64,000 bases of DNA. Source: an uncultured SAR86 cluster bacterium (lineage in GTDB: Bacteria; Pseudomonadota; Gammaproteobacteria; Magnimaribacterales; Magnimaribacteraceae). Under the pieces are notes generated by a model that did not search any database, was not told where the DNA came from, and saw nothing but the letters and a program-made list of their open reading frames with translations. The translations under genes were made by a program, and so were the position numbers. The DNA lies in NCBI GenBank assembly GCA_938048695.1, contig CALIUO010000022.1, positions 1 to 64,000 of the forward strand. Direction: 5' to 3'. Below, piece by piece: positions 54,334 to 63,353 of this stretch; position 1 is the stretch's first letter; every line of letters begins with the position of its first letter.

Positions 54334-55234
54334 ATTATTCTTTACTTTGTTGTTCGCCTTCACGTCTTGTTTGATGTCTGAAGAAAGAACCATTATCCAT
54401 GAAGGGGTTGAAAGAGAATTCCTTGTCCATATACCTGATAATCTTACTGAAGATTCACCGATTGTATTTGTTATTCATGGATTCACGGGATCGGCTAAAC
54501 AGATTATGGAATATTCAGGCATGAATGCAGTCGCTGATCGAGAGGGATTCATGGTTATTTATCCCCAAGGAACCACAGACAGTGGAGGTAATACTTTCTT
54601 TAATGTTGGCTATGAATTTCATAAAGATTCAACAATTAATGATGTGTCTTTTATAAGAGATCTATTCATATTACTTTCTGAAGAATATAGCCTGAAAAGA
54701 AAACAAGGGTTTGCTACTGGTATGTCCAATGGAGGAGATATGAGCTATCTACTTGCTTGTACTTCATCAGATTTATTCAGAGCTGTTGCTCCCGTGGCGG
54801 GATCTCTCATGAGTAAGACTAAAGATGAATGCGATACACAATCTCCAGTGCCTATTTTTGAAATACATGGAACTGGAGATCAAATAACTTTATTTGATGG
54901 AGATATGGAAAATGTTGGAGGCTGGGGAGCCTATTACGATTTGCCATCAACAATAAGTTTTTTTGCTGATGCTTATAACTTAGATGAGAAGTTTACAAAA
55001 ATGATTACCAAAAAAGGGGAAGATTCTGACTATGATATTTATTTTGAACGCCACTGGTCTCAAGATTCCGATGAGGAAGTATGGATGTATAAAATAGTTG
55101 AGGGTAGGCATGTATGGCCAGGTTTTACTATTAATTGGTGGGAAAATCCTATCTTTTGGTATTACTTTGGGTCGGGCAATGAAGATATTAATGCTTCTGA
55201 AGAAGTATGGTCATTCTTCAAAAAATACTTATAG
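54323..55234 (+). CDS. PHB depolymerase/feruloyl esterase-like (LpqC) lipoprotein
   Basis: 303-residue secreted alpha/beta-hydrolase. The lipobox is LFAFTSC (Cys about 16). Catalytic parts: oxyanion IHGFTGSAKQ (51-60), YPQGTTDSGG, nucleophile GMSNGG (Ser135), Asp near EIHGTGDQ, and a late His in GRHVWPG. This is the pattern of the LpqC/poly(3-hydroxybutyrate) depolymerase and feruloyl esterase group. It overlaps the EF-hand esterase by 11 bp and would act outside the inner membrane on a polymer or aryl ester; the substrate is not known. Confidence 0.87.
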   Translation: MLTRLFFTLLFAFTSCLMSEERTIIHEGVEREFLVHIPDNLTEDSPIVFVIHGFTGSAKQIMEYSGMNAVADREGFMVIYPQGTTDSGGNTFFNVGYEFHKDSTINDVSFIRDLFILLSEEYSLKRKQGFATGMSNGGDMSYLLACTSSDLFRAVAPVAGSLMSKTKDECDTQSPVPIFEIHGTGDQITLFDGDMENVGGWGAYYDLPSTISFFADAYNLDEKFTKMITKKGEDSDYDIYFERHWSQDSDEEVWMYKIVEGRHVWPGFTINWWENPIFWYYFGSGNEDINASEEVWSFFKKYL

Positions 55235-55236
55235 TT

Positions 55237-56175
55237 CTAATTAGTTAAGGAAACCAACACCTCTCTATTTTTAATACCTGAAAAGGGTTTTCTTCCATGC
55301 ATTACCCGATAGTTATCAATCAATAAGATATCATTATCCTGCCACGATCTGAGTAAGGTTAATGATTGAGCTAGCTCACCAATGACCTCAATATATGATT
55401 GCTTTATTTCTTCACCATTGCCAAATCTAACAGGAGGGATTTGATTTTCTGAATTTTTCTTCCAACCTAGAGATGCTGCAATAACCTGATTAAAAAAGGA
55501 TTTCTTTCCATCCCTAAGTTCTTTTGTGGCTTTGAGAGTTTTTGTTGTTACGGATAAGTTATCACCCTCTATCCAATTCCAAGAATAACCTAGGTCTGTT
55601 AACTTTGCTTCAGCATGATTTTTTGAGCTTACCCCAAGAGTTTTTTGCCAACTTCTTCCTTGACCTGATATTAATTCATCCCCGCTAGACATTATGGAGT
55701 TATATATAACTCCAAATTTTTCAAAGCTTTCTACAAGAGCCCTATCAGCTTTCAGTAATGCTTCGTAAAGTTCATCAGAGCGACATAGAGGAGTTTCTCC
55801 ACCAGTTTCTGAAGCAGATTTACAAAAAAAGAAAATATTCTTAGGGTAGGTTGGAGTTTGTGCCATTTCATGATGAAGGAAAATCTCCACTTCTCTTGGA
55901 GCCTCATTGGCAGTAAATACTTTATTGGTTTTATTTATTCTGACTGCATTAGAAAGAGATTCTTCGTAAGTAAAAGTATCGTAATTGAAAGTCGATACAA
56001 ATTGATCAAAGTCTTCTGCGGTTTCTATTGGGAGATCTTTAAAAAGAATAGCACCTTGCTCTTCAAGTTTAAGTTCAATAGATTTTTTATTTTCTTTAAG
56101 CCAATCTTGAGTTGCAGTTATATTTGTTAAACCCAAGTCATTTTCTATAACCTGTAAGAAAGTTGGATTAGTCAT
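55237..56175 (-). CDS. TauD/TfdA family Fe(II)/2-oxoglutarate dioxygenase
   Basis: 312-residue dioxygenase. The metal motif is HHEMAQTP (His101, Glu103 in an H-x-E form as in clavaminate synthase-like members), the distal His is in NYRVMHGRKPF, and a 2-oxoglutarate arginine follows in REVLVSL. Substrate unknown; such enzymes hydroxylate small acids, amino acids or betaines. The ATG at 56175 overlaps the aldo/keto reductase by 8 bp. A GTG at 56208 with AGGA upstream would add 11 residues and is a real alternative. Confidence 0.85.
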   Translation of the reverse strand: MTNPTFLQVIENDLGLTNITATQDWLKENKKSIELKLEEQGAILFKDLPIETAEDFDQFVSTFNYDTFTYEESLSNAVRINKTNKVFTANEAPREVEIFLHHEMAQTPTYPKNIFFFCKSASETGGETPLCRSDELYEALLKADRALVESFEKFGVIYNSIMSSGDELISGQGRSWQKTLGVSSKNHAEAKLTDLGYSWNWIEGDNLSVTTKTLKATKELRDGKKSFFNQVIAASLGWKKNSENQIPPVRFGNGEEIKQSYIEVIGELAQSLTLLRSWQDNDILLIDNYRVMHGRKPFSGIKNREVLVSLTN

Positions 56176-57136
56176 AAATTGGAAAGAAAGTATTGAAGGC
56201 ATCTTCACAAAAAATTCCTGGATCGTTATATCGTCTATTAATATTTAGGGCTGATATCTTCTCTAAGACCGATTGTTCAAGTTTAATCTTTGAAGCATCC
56301 AGATTTTCTTTCATTCGCTTTTCATTTGTGCTTTTAACAACAATAGACGTCCCTCTATTTAAGGCCCAACTAAGTACTAATTGAGCTGGCGATATTTCAA
56401 GTTCCTTTGCTGTTGATTTTATAGTTTCATTCCTTAGAAGTGATTCTGTCTCTTCGGCTCCACCTATCTCTTCATAGGAAATTGATCCTAAAGGTGAAAA
56501 GGCAGTAACTTCTAGACCATAGTTTTTTGCTAAACGTATAAGTTTTTCTTGCGTAAGATGAGGATGAGATTCAATTTGAAGCATGTCAGGTTTAATCTCG
56601 CAGTAATTCATGAGATCGTGAAGTAGGCCCGATGAGTAATTACATACTCCTAGATATTTTGTTCTTTCTTCCTGCTTGAGTGATTCCATTGCATGCCATG
56701 TATCAGATAGTGAAACCCTAGAAGGAATCATTTTGGGATCATTACTATCCGGATCATTAAACCATTCGGGAGGATACCGTTCGTCGAAAGGAACGAATTC
56801 TAGAGAAATTGGGAAATGGATCATATATAAATCAATATAATCTAGTTGAAGATCTTCTAAGGTTTTTTCAAGTGCAAGATTAACATGGTCTGGATGATGA
56901 TAAGTGTTCCATAATTTTGATGTTATCCAAAGGTCCTCTCGTTTGCATAATCCCATATCTAAAGCTTTTTTTATCCCTTCACCTACTTCCTTCTCATTCC
57001 CATAGTCTGAAGCAGAATCAAAATGCCTGTATCCAATCTCTATCGCCTTACAAACAGTATCTGAGCTTATATTTTTTGGAACCTTCCAAAGCCCAAAGCC
57101 AACTTTAGGCATTTCTTTAATCGATTTATATTTCAT
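56168..57136 (-). CDS. Aldo/keto reductase
   Basis: NADPH-dependent TIM-barrel reductase of 322 residues. The family signatures are visible: GFGLWKVPKN, DSASDYGNEKEVGEGI (Asp and Tyr of the catalytic tetrad), LQLDYIDLYMIHFPI, and IVVKSTNEKRMKENLDA with the cofactor-binding region. Similar in form to aldose/xylose reductases. Substrate unknown. It lies between the Gfo/Idh dehydrogenase (4 bp) and the TauD dioxygenase (overlap), thus a three-gene leftward operon. Confidence 0.9.
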   Translation of the reverse strand: MKYKSIKEMPKVGFGLWKVPKNISSDTVCKAIEIGYRHFDSASDYGNEKEVGEGIKKALDMGLCKREDLWITSKLWNTYHHPDHVNLALEKTLEDLQLDYIDLYMIHFPISLEFVPFDERYPPEWFNDPDSNDPKMIPSRVSLSDTWHAMESLKQEERTKYLGVCNYSSGLLHDLMNYCEIKPDMLQIESHPHLTQEKLIRLAKNYGLEVTAFSPLGSISYEEIGGAEETESLLRNETIKSTAKELEISPAQLVLSWALNRGTSIVVKSTNEKRMKENLDASKIKLEQSVLEKISALNINRRYNDPGIFCEDAFNTFFPIYD

Positions 57137-57140
57137 ATTA

Positions 57141-58202
57141 TTATTTTAAAAATTCTTCAAGATAAATAGGATCGCCAGTTGTAATTGATTCTTGGGCCGC
57201 TAAGCCTAGTACGATTGAATTAAACCCACTCTGAGTATCTACCAATGGTTTATGTCCTGACTTTATGCAATTAATCAACTCTAAATGCTCTACATAACTT
57301 GCACCGTGATGAAATCCAATCTCTTTTATTCTAGAGTCCTGACTAACTTCTAAAGTTTTGAAGGAGTATTCTTTTCTATTGGTTAGTAAAAGTTCGCTAC
57401 CAGGGATATTAGTTTCTAATTTACCTTTATCTCCTGTCAAAACAATTTCTTGCTCGTATTTTCCTCCCTCAGCAAACATACATAAATCTAACATAGCTCT
57501 TTGACCTCCTTCGTAATCGATTATTACAAAGGAGTTATCAATGATGTCCGGTTTTTTGCCATTGTAATTTTCATTTAAATGATTGACATCTTGGCCACCT
57601 GAAGCATAAATTTTTGTCGGCTTGCTCGGGACTAGTAGATTCATTAGATCAAAAAAGTGGCAGCATTTTTCAACCAGCGTGCCACCTGTATTTTTATTAA
57701 ATCTATTCCAGTCATCAACCTTTTCTAAAAACGGAAACCTATGTTCTCTAATTGAAAGCATCTTTATATTTCCTATATCACAAGAATGATTAATCAGAGA
57801 TTGGATAGGAGCCATGAATCTATACTCAAGGCCTACCCACACTATACCTTGATGTTTTTTACTCTTTTCGAGTACTTCTAGTCCATCTACTAAGTTAGTG
57901 CACATGGGCTTTTCAAGTAAAACATGTTTATCAGTTTCAAAGACATCTCTCATGACATCAATATGTGTAAAGTTTGGACTTGCCACTACCACTACATCGA
58001 TATCCGGGCGTTTTAATAATTCTTTATAATCGTTATATTGTTGAGGTTTAAATTTTTCTCCACAAGCAGCCATACCCCACTGTCTAGAATTCTCATTAGG
58101 ATCAGCAATTGCAGAGATATTTACTTCTGAAATTTTTTTTAGATTGCGTATATGCTCACAACCCATCATACCGGTTCCTATAATTCCATAATTTAGCGAC
58201 AT
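57141..58202 (-). CDS. Gfo/Idh/MocA family NAD(P)-dependent oxidoreductase
   Basis: 353-residue sugar/inositol dehydrogenase-type protein. N-terminal Rossmann motif YGIIGTGMMGCEHI (5-18), the catalytic lysine EKPMCTN (about 96-102), and the C-terminal alpha/beta domain with GGTLVEKCCHFFDLMN. Substrate probably a sugar or cyclitol, not identifiable. First gene of the three-gene operon with the aldo/keto reductase and the dioxygenase. Confidence 0.9.
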   Translation of the reverse strand: MSLNYGIIGTGMMGCEHIRNLKKISEVNISAIADPNENSRQWGMAACGEKFKPQQYNDYKELLKRPDIDVVVVASPNFTHIDVMRDVFETDKHVLLEKPMCTNLVDGLEVLEKSKKHQGIVWVGLEYRFMAPIQSLINHSCDIGNIKMLSIREHRFPFLEKVDDWNRFNKNTGGTLVEKCCHFFDLMNLLVPSKPTKIYASGGQDVNHLNENYNGKKPDIIDNSFVIIDYEGGQRAMLDLCMFAEGGKYEQEIVLTGDKGKLETNIPGSELLLTNRKEYSFKTLEVSQDSRIKEIGFHHGASYVEHLELINCIKSGHKPLVDTQSGFNSIVLGLAAQESITTGDPIYLEEFLK

Positions 58203-58298
58203 AATTATTCGATTTCTCTAAACTTTTTACTCTTTGATACTTATACTTAGAGAGTCCTCAACCATAACAGTAAATAATATATATTTCTTTAAAAAATA

Positions 58299-59405
58299 TT
58301 GAGCAAATTAGAAAAATTTGAAGTTGACAGCTTGGTTATCGGCGGAGGAGTCTCCGGTGTAGCTATTGCTAGAGAGCTCTGTACTAGATATGAAAGTGTA
58401 TTTCTAATAGAAAGAAATAATCAGATAGCTCAGGAAACTTCCAGTCGTAATTCAGAAGTAATACATGCTGGCATGTACTATGACCAAGATTCCTTGAAAT
58501 CTAAGCTTTGCTTAAAAGGCAAAGAACTTCTATATGATTATTTGAAGGAGAGAAAGATAGAATTTAATCGTTGCGGTAAATACATCTTATCTTCGACTGA
58601 CCAAGAATCAGAAACCCTAAATGGTATTTATGAAAACGGACTTGAATGCGGAGTTGATGACTTAATGTATGACAGCTCCCTTGAATCAAAATACCCATTC
58701 CTTGCTTTTAAAGAGGCAATATTCTCTCCATCAACAGGAATCTTTGACAGCCATTCATTTATTCATTCTCTGAGTAGAGATTTTGAGAGTGAAGGTGGCA
58801 ACGTAATTCTTGGTAACGAGATATTAGATATAAATGAATCTATCAGAGGTTTTGAAATTCTCGTTGAAGATAAAAAAACTAAGAACCAATTTCTTGTGAT
58901 TACCAAGATCTTGGTTAATTCAGCCGGTCTAAATGCTGTTCATATCGCAAATCTTATAAATGAAGAAAATATCTATAAAGAGGAATTTGTAAAGGGTGAA
59001 TACTATATTTATCAGGGTAAAGAGCGATTAGACAATCTTATTTATCCAACACCAACCGAAAATAGTTTAGGTCTCCATGCAACTATAGATCTAGGAAAGG
59101 GTATTAGGTTTGGACCTTCCGCATATGTAGTGGATGCAATTGACTATAGTCTTTCTGTAGACCAAAAATCATTTTTTCTAAAGTCAGTACAATCTTATTG
59201 GCCCGGAATAAGAGAGCAAGATCTTACTCCCGGTTACTCTGGTATAAGGCCAAAACTCCAGGGAGAGAAAGATTTTGTGGTTGATTCGGGCTCCATGAAC
59301 AACAGCCAGTATGTGAATGTTCTTGGATATGCCTCTCCAGGTCTGACATCCTCTTTAGCTTTAGCAATCGAAGTATCTAATAGAATTGAAGTAGGTCTAT
59401 CTTAA
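58299..59405 (+). CDS. FAD-dependent oxidoreductase, L-2-hydroxyglutarate dehydrogenase (LhgO)-like
   Basis: 368-residue DAO-type flavoprotein. FAD motif SLVIGGGVSGVAIARELC (11-28), then QETSSRNSEVIHAGMYYDQ (44-62), typical for LhgO/L-2-hydroxyglutarate oxidases, and the C-terminal LGYASPGLTSSLALA. It lacks the second YhdP-like parts. It would oxidise an L-2-hydroxy acid and feed electrons to quinone. The start is TTG (58299); no ribosome site is visible. Its end overlaps the convergent phosphoesterase by 9 bp. Confidence 0.87.
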   Translation: MSKLEKFEVDSLVIGGGVSGVAIARELCTRYESVFLIERNNQIAQETSSRNSEVIHAGMYYDQDSLKSKLCLKGKELLYDYLKERKIEFNRCGKYILSSTDQESETLNGIYENGLECGVDDLMYDSSLESKYPFLAFKEAIFSPSTGIFDSHSFIHSLSRDFESEGGNVILGNEILDINESIRGFEILVEDKKTKNQFLVITKILVNSAGLNAVHIANLINEENIYKEEFVKGEYYIYQGKERLDNLIYPTPTENSLGLHATIDLGKGIRFGPSAYVVDAIDYSLSVDQKSFFLKSVQSYWPGIREQDLTPGYSGIRPKLQGEKDFVVDSGSMNNSQYVNVLGYASPGLTSSLALAIEVSNRIEVGLS

Positions 59406-60272
59406 ACCTGAACCAACTTTAATATTGGACCAGAGAACTTCATTTTGTTCCGCACTAACAAATTCATACCTAGCTGTATTTTTTTCAATAGTCATTTTTA
59501 GAAATCCTGGAGTTTCTATATTAAATTTACCGGATTCTGTATCTTTCGGTGATCCCCCAGGCAGAGCTCCTGTTGCGCTTATTAATTGCAGAGTATTTTT
59601 ATGATCACCTTCGTCTGCAAGAACATGATTATGACCGGTAATATAAATATCAAAGATTCCAAAAACATAGTTCTCTAAAAATATTGCCAATTGTGGATTT
59701 GCTCTGTCTCTATCGCCTGAGCTGTACAATGGATGATGAGCTACAGCTATAGAAAAATTGCATTTATCTTTGAGTTTCCTCACTTCTTCTTCTAGCCACC
59801 TAATCTGATTACCTCTCTTATAAAAATAATATAACTTATCGAAAATTGTTGTATCTAGAGCAAAAAAACATAATTCTCCGAAAGTTTTAGTATAAAAATT
59901 ACTGGGATGAAAAATAGACGGGTAATTTTTTGCAACTTCAAGATAGACACTGGGATCCCCTTTGTAATCATGGTTACCTACTGTTAAATACAAAGGAATT
60001 TCTGTCTCCAGAAATGGTTGAAAAGGTTTTAGGAAACTATCTTGAAGTTCTGGATCATCAATAGATTGAACTCCAAGTTGTGTAATGTCCCCTAGATGCC
60101 AAACTAAAGAACAATCAGAATTAGCTAATGCTTTAACTACCATTGTTTGAGTGGGATTAACTTCTCCTGCATCTCCAACAAAGCAAAAGATACTTGATTC
60201 CTCAGAAGATACTGAGGTATTGACCATCACAATAAACAAAAACAATAAGGCTCTTAAATATTTTTTAATCAT
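59397..60272 (-). CDS. Exported metallophosphoesterase (purple acid phosphatase-like)
   Basis: 291 residues with a signal peptide (LRALLFLFIVMVNTSVSS) and the calcineurin-like metal motifs: FVGDAGE (32-38), WHLGDITQLG, GNHDY, HHPLYSSGDR and TGHNHVLA. This order and the YSSG loop resemble purple acid phosphatases that release phosphate from organic esters outside the cytoplasm. It would serve phosphate gain. It overlaps tsaE by 4 bp at the start, so it is the last gene of a nnr-tsaE-phosphoesterase unit, in the place where amiB usually stands. Confidence 0.87.
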   Translation of the reverse strand: MIKKYLRALLFLFIVMVNTSVSSEESSIFCFVGDAGEVNPTQTMVVKALANSDCSLVWHLGDITQLGVQSIDDPELQDSFLKPFQPFLETEIPLYLTVGNHDYKGDPSVYLEVAKNYPSIFHPSNFYTKTFGELCFFALDTTIFDKLYYFYKRGNQIRWLEEEVRKLKDKCNFSIAVAHHPLYSSGDRDRANPQLAIFLENYVFGIFDIYITGHNHVLADEGDHKNTLQLISATGALPGGSPKDTESGKFNIETPGFLKMTIEKNTARYEFVSAEQNEVLWSNIKVGSGLR

Positions 60273-60706
60273 GATATTTGTAACTCTCTTTTACTATTTG
60301 ATGCCTTGTAAGAAATGTGAACATGGAAATCGGGAGAGGGGAGAACCGCTTCGCCGTTTTTAGGCCATTCAATGATGGTAACTGATTTAAGTTCATTCAA
60401 ATATTCATCTATACCTATCTCTTCAAGTTCTATGGGTTCAGAAATCCTGTATAAGTCAAAATGAAAGATTCTATGAGTTTTGGTTTGATGTATTTCTACC
60501 AAATTGTAGGTCGGACTTTTCACTAACTCATTGTAATCAAAACCCTTTAGCATTCCTTTGGTGAAGGTGGTTTTTCCTGCTCCAAGCTCGCCTTCTAAAA
60601 ATACAACTACGGATTTATCAGATTTAAGATTAAGTATTTCTATAGCTAAGTCTTCTCCAGCAGCCATAGTTTCATTTTCATTAGAAGTTTCTATAATTTT
60701 AGTCAT
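60269..60706 (-). CDS. tsaE: tRNA threonylcarbamoyladenosine biosynthesis protein TsaE
   Basis: ATPase required for the t6A37 tRNA modification with TsaB/TsaD. P-loop FLEGELGAGKTTFTKGML (36-53), then SPTYNLVE and the C-terminal FHFDLYRI and IIEWPKNG. Length 145. Its start overlaps nnr by 8 bp, the conserved order. Confidence 0.95.
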   Translation of the reverse strand: MTKIIETSNENETMAAGEDLAIEILNLKSDKSVVVFLEGELGAGKTTFTKGMLKGFDYNELVKSPTYNLVEIHQTKTHRIFHFDLYRISEPIELEEIGIDEYLNELKSVTIIEWPKNGEAVLPSPDFHVHISYKASNSKRELQIS

Positions 60707-62213
60707 ATCTGAGTAACGATCTAAGCTCAGATATTACATCACTGGGGGTAAGACCTACCTCACCAGTCTCTAGGGAGGCTAAGTCTGCGGCCTTTGAATG
60801 TAAATCAACTCCAGCCTCTGCCGCATCTTTCAGGCTTAGTCCCTGTGCCAATATCCCGGCAATGATACCTGTTAACACATCGCCCATACCTCCAGTTGCC
60901 ATTCCAGGATTGCCAGAATTGCAAAGACCCCATTTTTGACCTCCATTACCTTTGTAACAAACTATTGATCCAGATCCTTTCAAAACTACGGTTGCATTAA
61001 ATTTCTTTTGTAACTTAGCTGCTGAACCAAACCTATCGGATTCTACGTTTGAAACATTTGTGTTTAAAAGTCTGGCTGCTTCTCCGGGATGAGGAGTAAG
61101 AATTAGATTTTTGGGTAACTTACTGGATAATTTTAATTGAGTCAGAAGATTGAGTGCGTCAGCATCCATAATGACTGGAACATCTCTTTTCTCAGCTTCC
61201 CAAAAAACTCTTTGTATCATTTGCTCTGACCAAGCTGTTTGTCCTAATCCCGGTCCAATAGCTATCACGTCAGGTTTAAGGAGATGTTCTTCTAAGTCCT
61301 GTCCAGAGTTCACGCCTTTAACCATAACCTCTGGACAGGAAACCAAACTAGCACTTACATGCTCAGGTCTTGTAACTAAGCTAGTCAAGCCTGAACCAGA
61401 ATAAACTGCCGCCTTAGAGCAAAGTATTCCTGCTCCTCCAAATCCTCTATCTCCACCTACGACAACAACATGACCGAAGTTTCCTTTATGCGCATCTTCC
61501 TCTCTATAGATAACTCTTCCCATTGAATTTTCATAATTGATAATGGAACTAGTCGAAGGTACCTCAGAAAACAGCTTTTTGGGTATATCTAAATCTGAAT
61601 AAAACACTTCTCCTGAAGCTTTTTTTCCGTGCGAAGTAAAACAACCTCGTTTTTGAGCAACAAAAGAGGTTGTAATATCAGCTAGGACATACGCATCTTC
61701 CGCATTTCCCGTATCAGGATTCACGCCAGAAGGTATATCAAGTGAAACAACTGGAATTTTCATCCCAAGCTGATTTAAAACCAAGATTGAATCTTTGATA
61801 TTTTTTCTTAAGCTACCCTTTAAGCCCGTTCCTAATAATGCATCAACCAAAACTGCATTTTTAGAGATCCTATGATTTTTGAGTGATTTTGAAGAAATTA
61901 CTTTCACATTCGATTCCTTCATTTCATGGAAAGCCTTTCTGGTTACTCCTTTTAAATCTTTAGGTGAATTACTCATAACCACTGTTACTTTAAGCCCAAA
62001 CTCTTTCGCGTAAGCTCCTAGAAGAAAGCCATCTCCAGAATTCTTTCCTTTTGAACAAAAAATAATTAATTCCTCAACAGGATTAAGTTCCCTTAGGATA
62101 ATATCAAGAGAGAACTCTGCAGCCATTTGCATCAGAGAATATCCAGATATATTTTTTTGTTTAATTGCTAGGTTATCTATTTTTCTTGTTTCCCTAGCGG
62201 TATATAGTTTCAT
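60699..62213 (-). CDS. nnr: Bifunctional NAD(P)H-hydrate epimerase/dehydratase
   Basis: Metabolite-repair enzyme of 504 residues that rescues damaged NADH and NADPH hydrates. The N-terminal YjeF_N epimerase (about 1-215) shows FCSKGKNSGDGFLLGAYA and VSLDIPSGVNPDTG; the C-terminal ribokinase-like dehydratase shows VVVGGDRGFGGAGIL, LTPHPGEAARLL and GNPGMATGGMGDVLTGII. Divergent from queG by 63 bp, conserved order queG/nnr/tsaE. Confidence 0.96.
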   Translation of the reverse strand: MKLYTARETRKIDNLAIKQKNISGYSLMQMAAEFSLDIILRELNPVEELIIFCSKGKNSGDGFLLGAYAKEFGLKVTVVMSNSPKDLKGVTRKAFHEMKESNVKVISSKSLKNHRISKNAVLVDALLGTGLKGSLRKNIKDSILVLNQLGMKIPVVSLDIPSGVNPDTGNAEDAYVLADITTSFVAQKRGCFTSHGKKASGEVFYSDLDIPKKLFSEVPSTSSIINYENSMGRVIYREEDAHKGNFGHVVVVGGDRGFGGAGILCSKAAVYSGSGLTSLVTRPEHVSASLVSCPEVMVKGVNSGQDLEEHLLKPDVIAIGPGLGQTAWSEQMIQRVFWEAEKRDVPVIMDADALNLLTQLKLSSKLPKNLILTPHPGEAARLLNTNVSNVESDRFGSAAKLQKKFNATVVLKGSGSIVCYKGNGGQKWGLCNSGNPGMATGGMGDVLTGIIAGILAQGLSLKDAAEAGVDLHSKAADLASLETGEVGLTPSDVISELRSLLRYD

Positions 62214-62276
62214 TTTGTTCTAACTCTTAATTTATTAAAATTATATCTCTAGGTTAGACTCTCTACTAATTTAATA

Positions 62277-63353
62277 ATGAATTATTTAGCCACTAAAAAT
62301 ATAGAAATTAATTTATCTGATCAGATAAAGGACTGGGCCAAAGAGTTTGGTTTTAGTTCGGTTGGTATAACGGACATAGATCTCTCAGAAGATCAAAGAT
62401 ATCTAGATAAATGGTTAGAGAATGGATATCAAGGTGAAATGACTTATTTGATTCGTAATAATTCTAAGAGAGAGTTCCCTGATCAATTATTTCAAGGCAC
62501 AAAAAGAATTATTTCTGTGACGATGAATTATCTCCCGGAAGAATACAACGGACAGGAGTTATTGGAGAGAAGTGACAGGGCATTCATTTCAGGATACGCA
62601 CGAGGAAGAGATTATCACAAATTGATGAGATCAAGATTGAAGAAATTGGCAAAAAAGATCAAAGATCATGCTCCAAATTCAAATAGAGTATTTGTTGACA
62701 GCGCCCCCGTATTAGAAAAAGCAATTGCTCAAAAAGCAGGCTTGGGTTGGATTGGAAAGAACACACTTCTTTTGAATAAAAACTCTGGCTCTTATTTCTT
62801 TCTTGGAGAGATCTACACCGATTTAGATCTAATAGTTGATAATCCTGTTGCACAAAGTCATTGTGGCACCTGTACATCCTGTATGGATGTATGCCCAACA
62901 AGTGCCTTTGTAGGACCTCACGAACTTGATGCTAGAAAATGTATATCTTATTTGACGATTGAATATAAAGGCATCATACCTCCAGAATTAAGATCAAAAA
63001 TGGGTAATAGAATTTTTGGCTGTGATGATTGCCAAATATATTGTCCTTGGAACAAATTTACTCATTTTACTGATGAGCTTGATTTTTTACCTCGTCATCA
63101 ACTTGATGATATAGATTTATGTGAATTATTTAGATGGAGCGAAGACGATTTTTTACAGAAGACTGAAGGATCACCTATCAGGAGAGCAGGGTATGAATCT
63201 TGGTTAAGAAATATTGCAATTGCACTTGGTAATGCAAACTTTTCGCAAGAAATAATGCAATCCCTAAACCTCAGAAAAGACTCCACTTCAGAGATAGTGA
63301 AAGAGCATGTAAACTGGGCGATAAAGGAACAAGAAAGGAAATCTTATGAGTGA
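62277..63353 (+). CDS. queG: Epoxyqueuosine reductase
   Basis: Cobalamin-dependent enzyme for the last step of queuosine synthesis in tRNA. Two [4Fe-4S] clusters: CGTCTSCMDVCPTSAF and CDDCQIYCPWNKF. The N-terminal domain has FGFSSVGITDID and SGYARGRDYHKLM, plus AQKAGLGWIGKNTLLL. Length 358. The stop overlaps the ATG of the next gene by 8 bp. Confidence 0.96.
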   Translation: MNYLATKNIEINLSDQIKDWAKEFGFSSVGITDIDLSEDQRYLDKWLENGYQGEMTYLIRNNSKREFPDQLFQGTKRIISVTMNYLPEEYNGQELLERSDRAFISGYARGRDYHKLMRSRLKKLAKKIKDHAPNSNRVFVDSAPVLEKAIAQKAGLGWIGKNTLLLNKNSGSYFFLGEIYTDLDLIVDNPVAQSHCGTCTSCMDVCPTSAFVGPHELDARKCISYLTIEYKGIIPPELRSKMGNRIFGCDDCQIYCPWNKFTHFTDELDFLPRHQLDDIDLCELFRWSEDDFLQKTEGSPIRRAGYESWLRNIAIALGNANFSQEIMQSLNLRKDSTSEIVKEHVNWAIKEQERKSYE

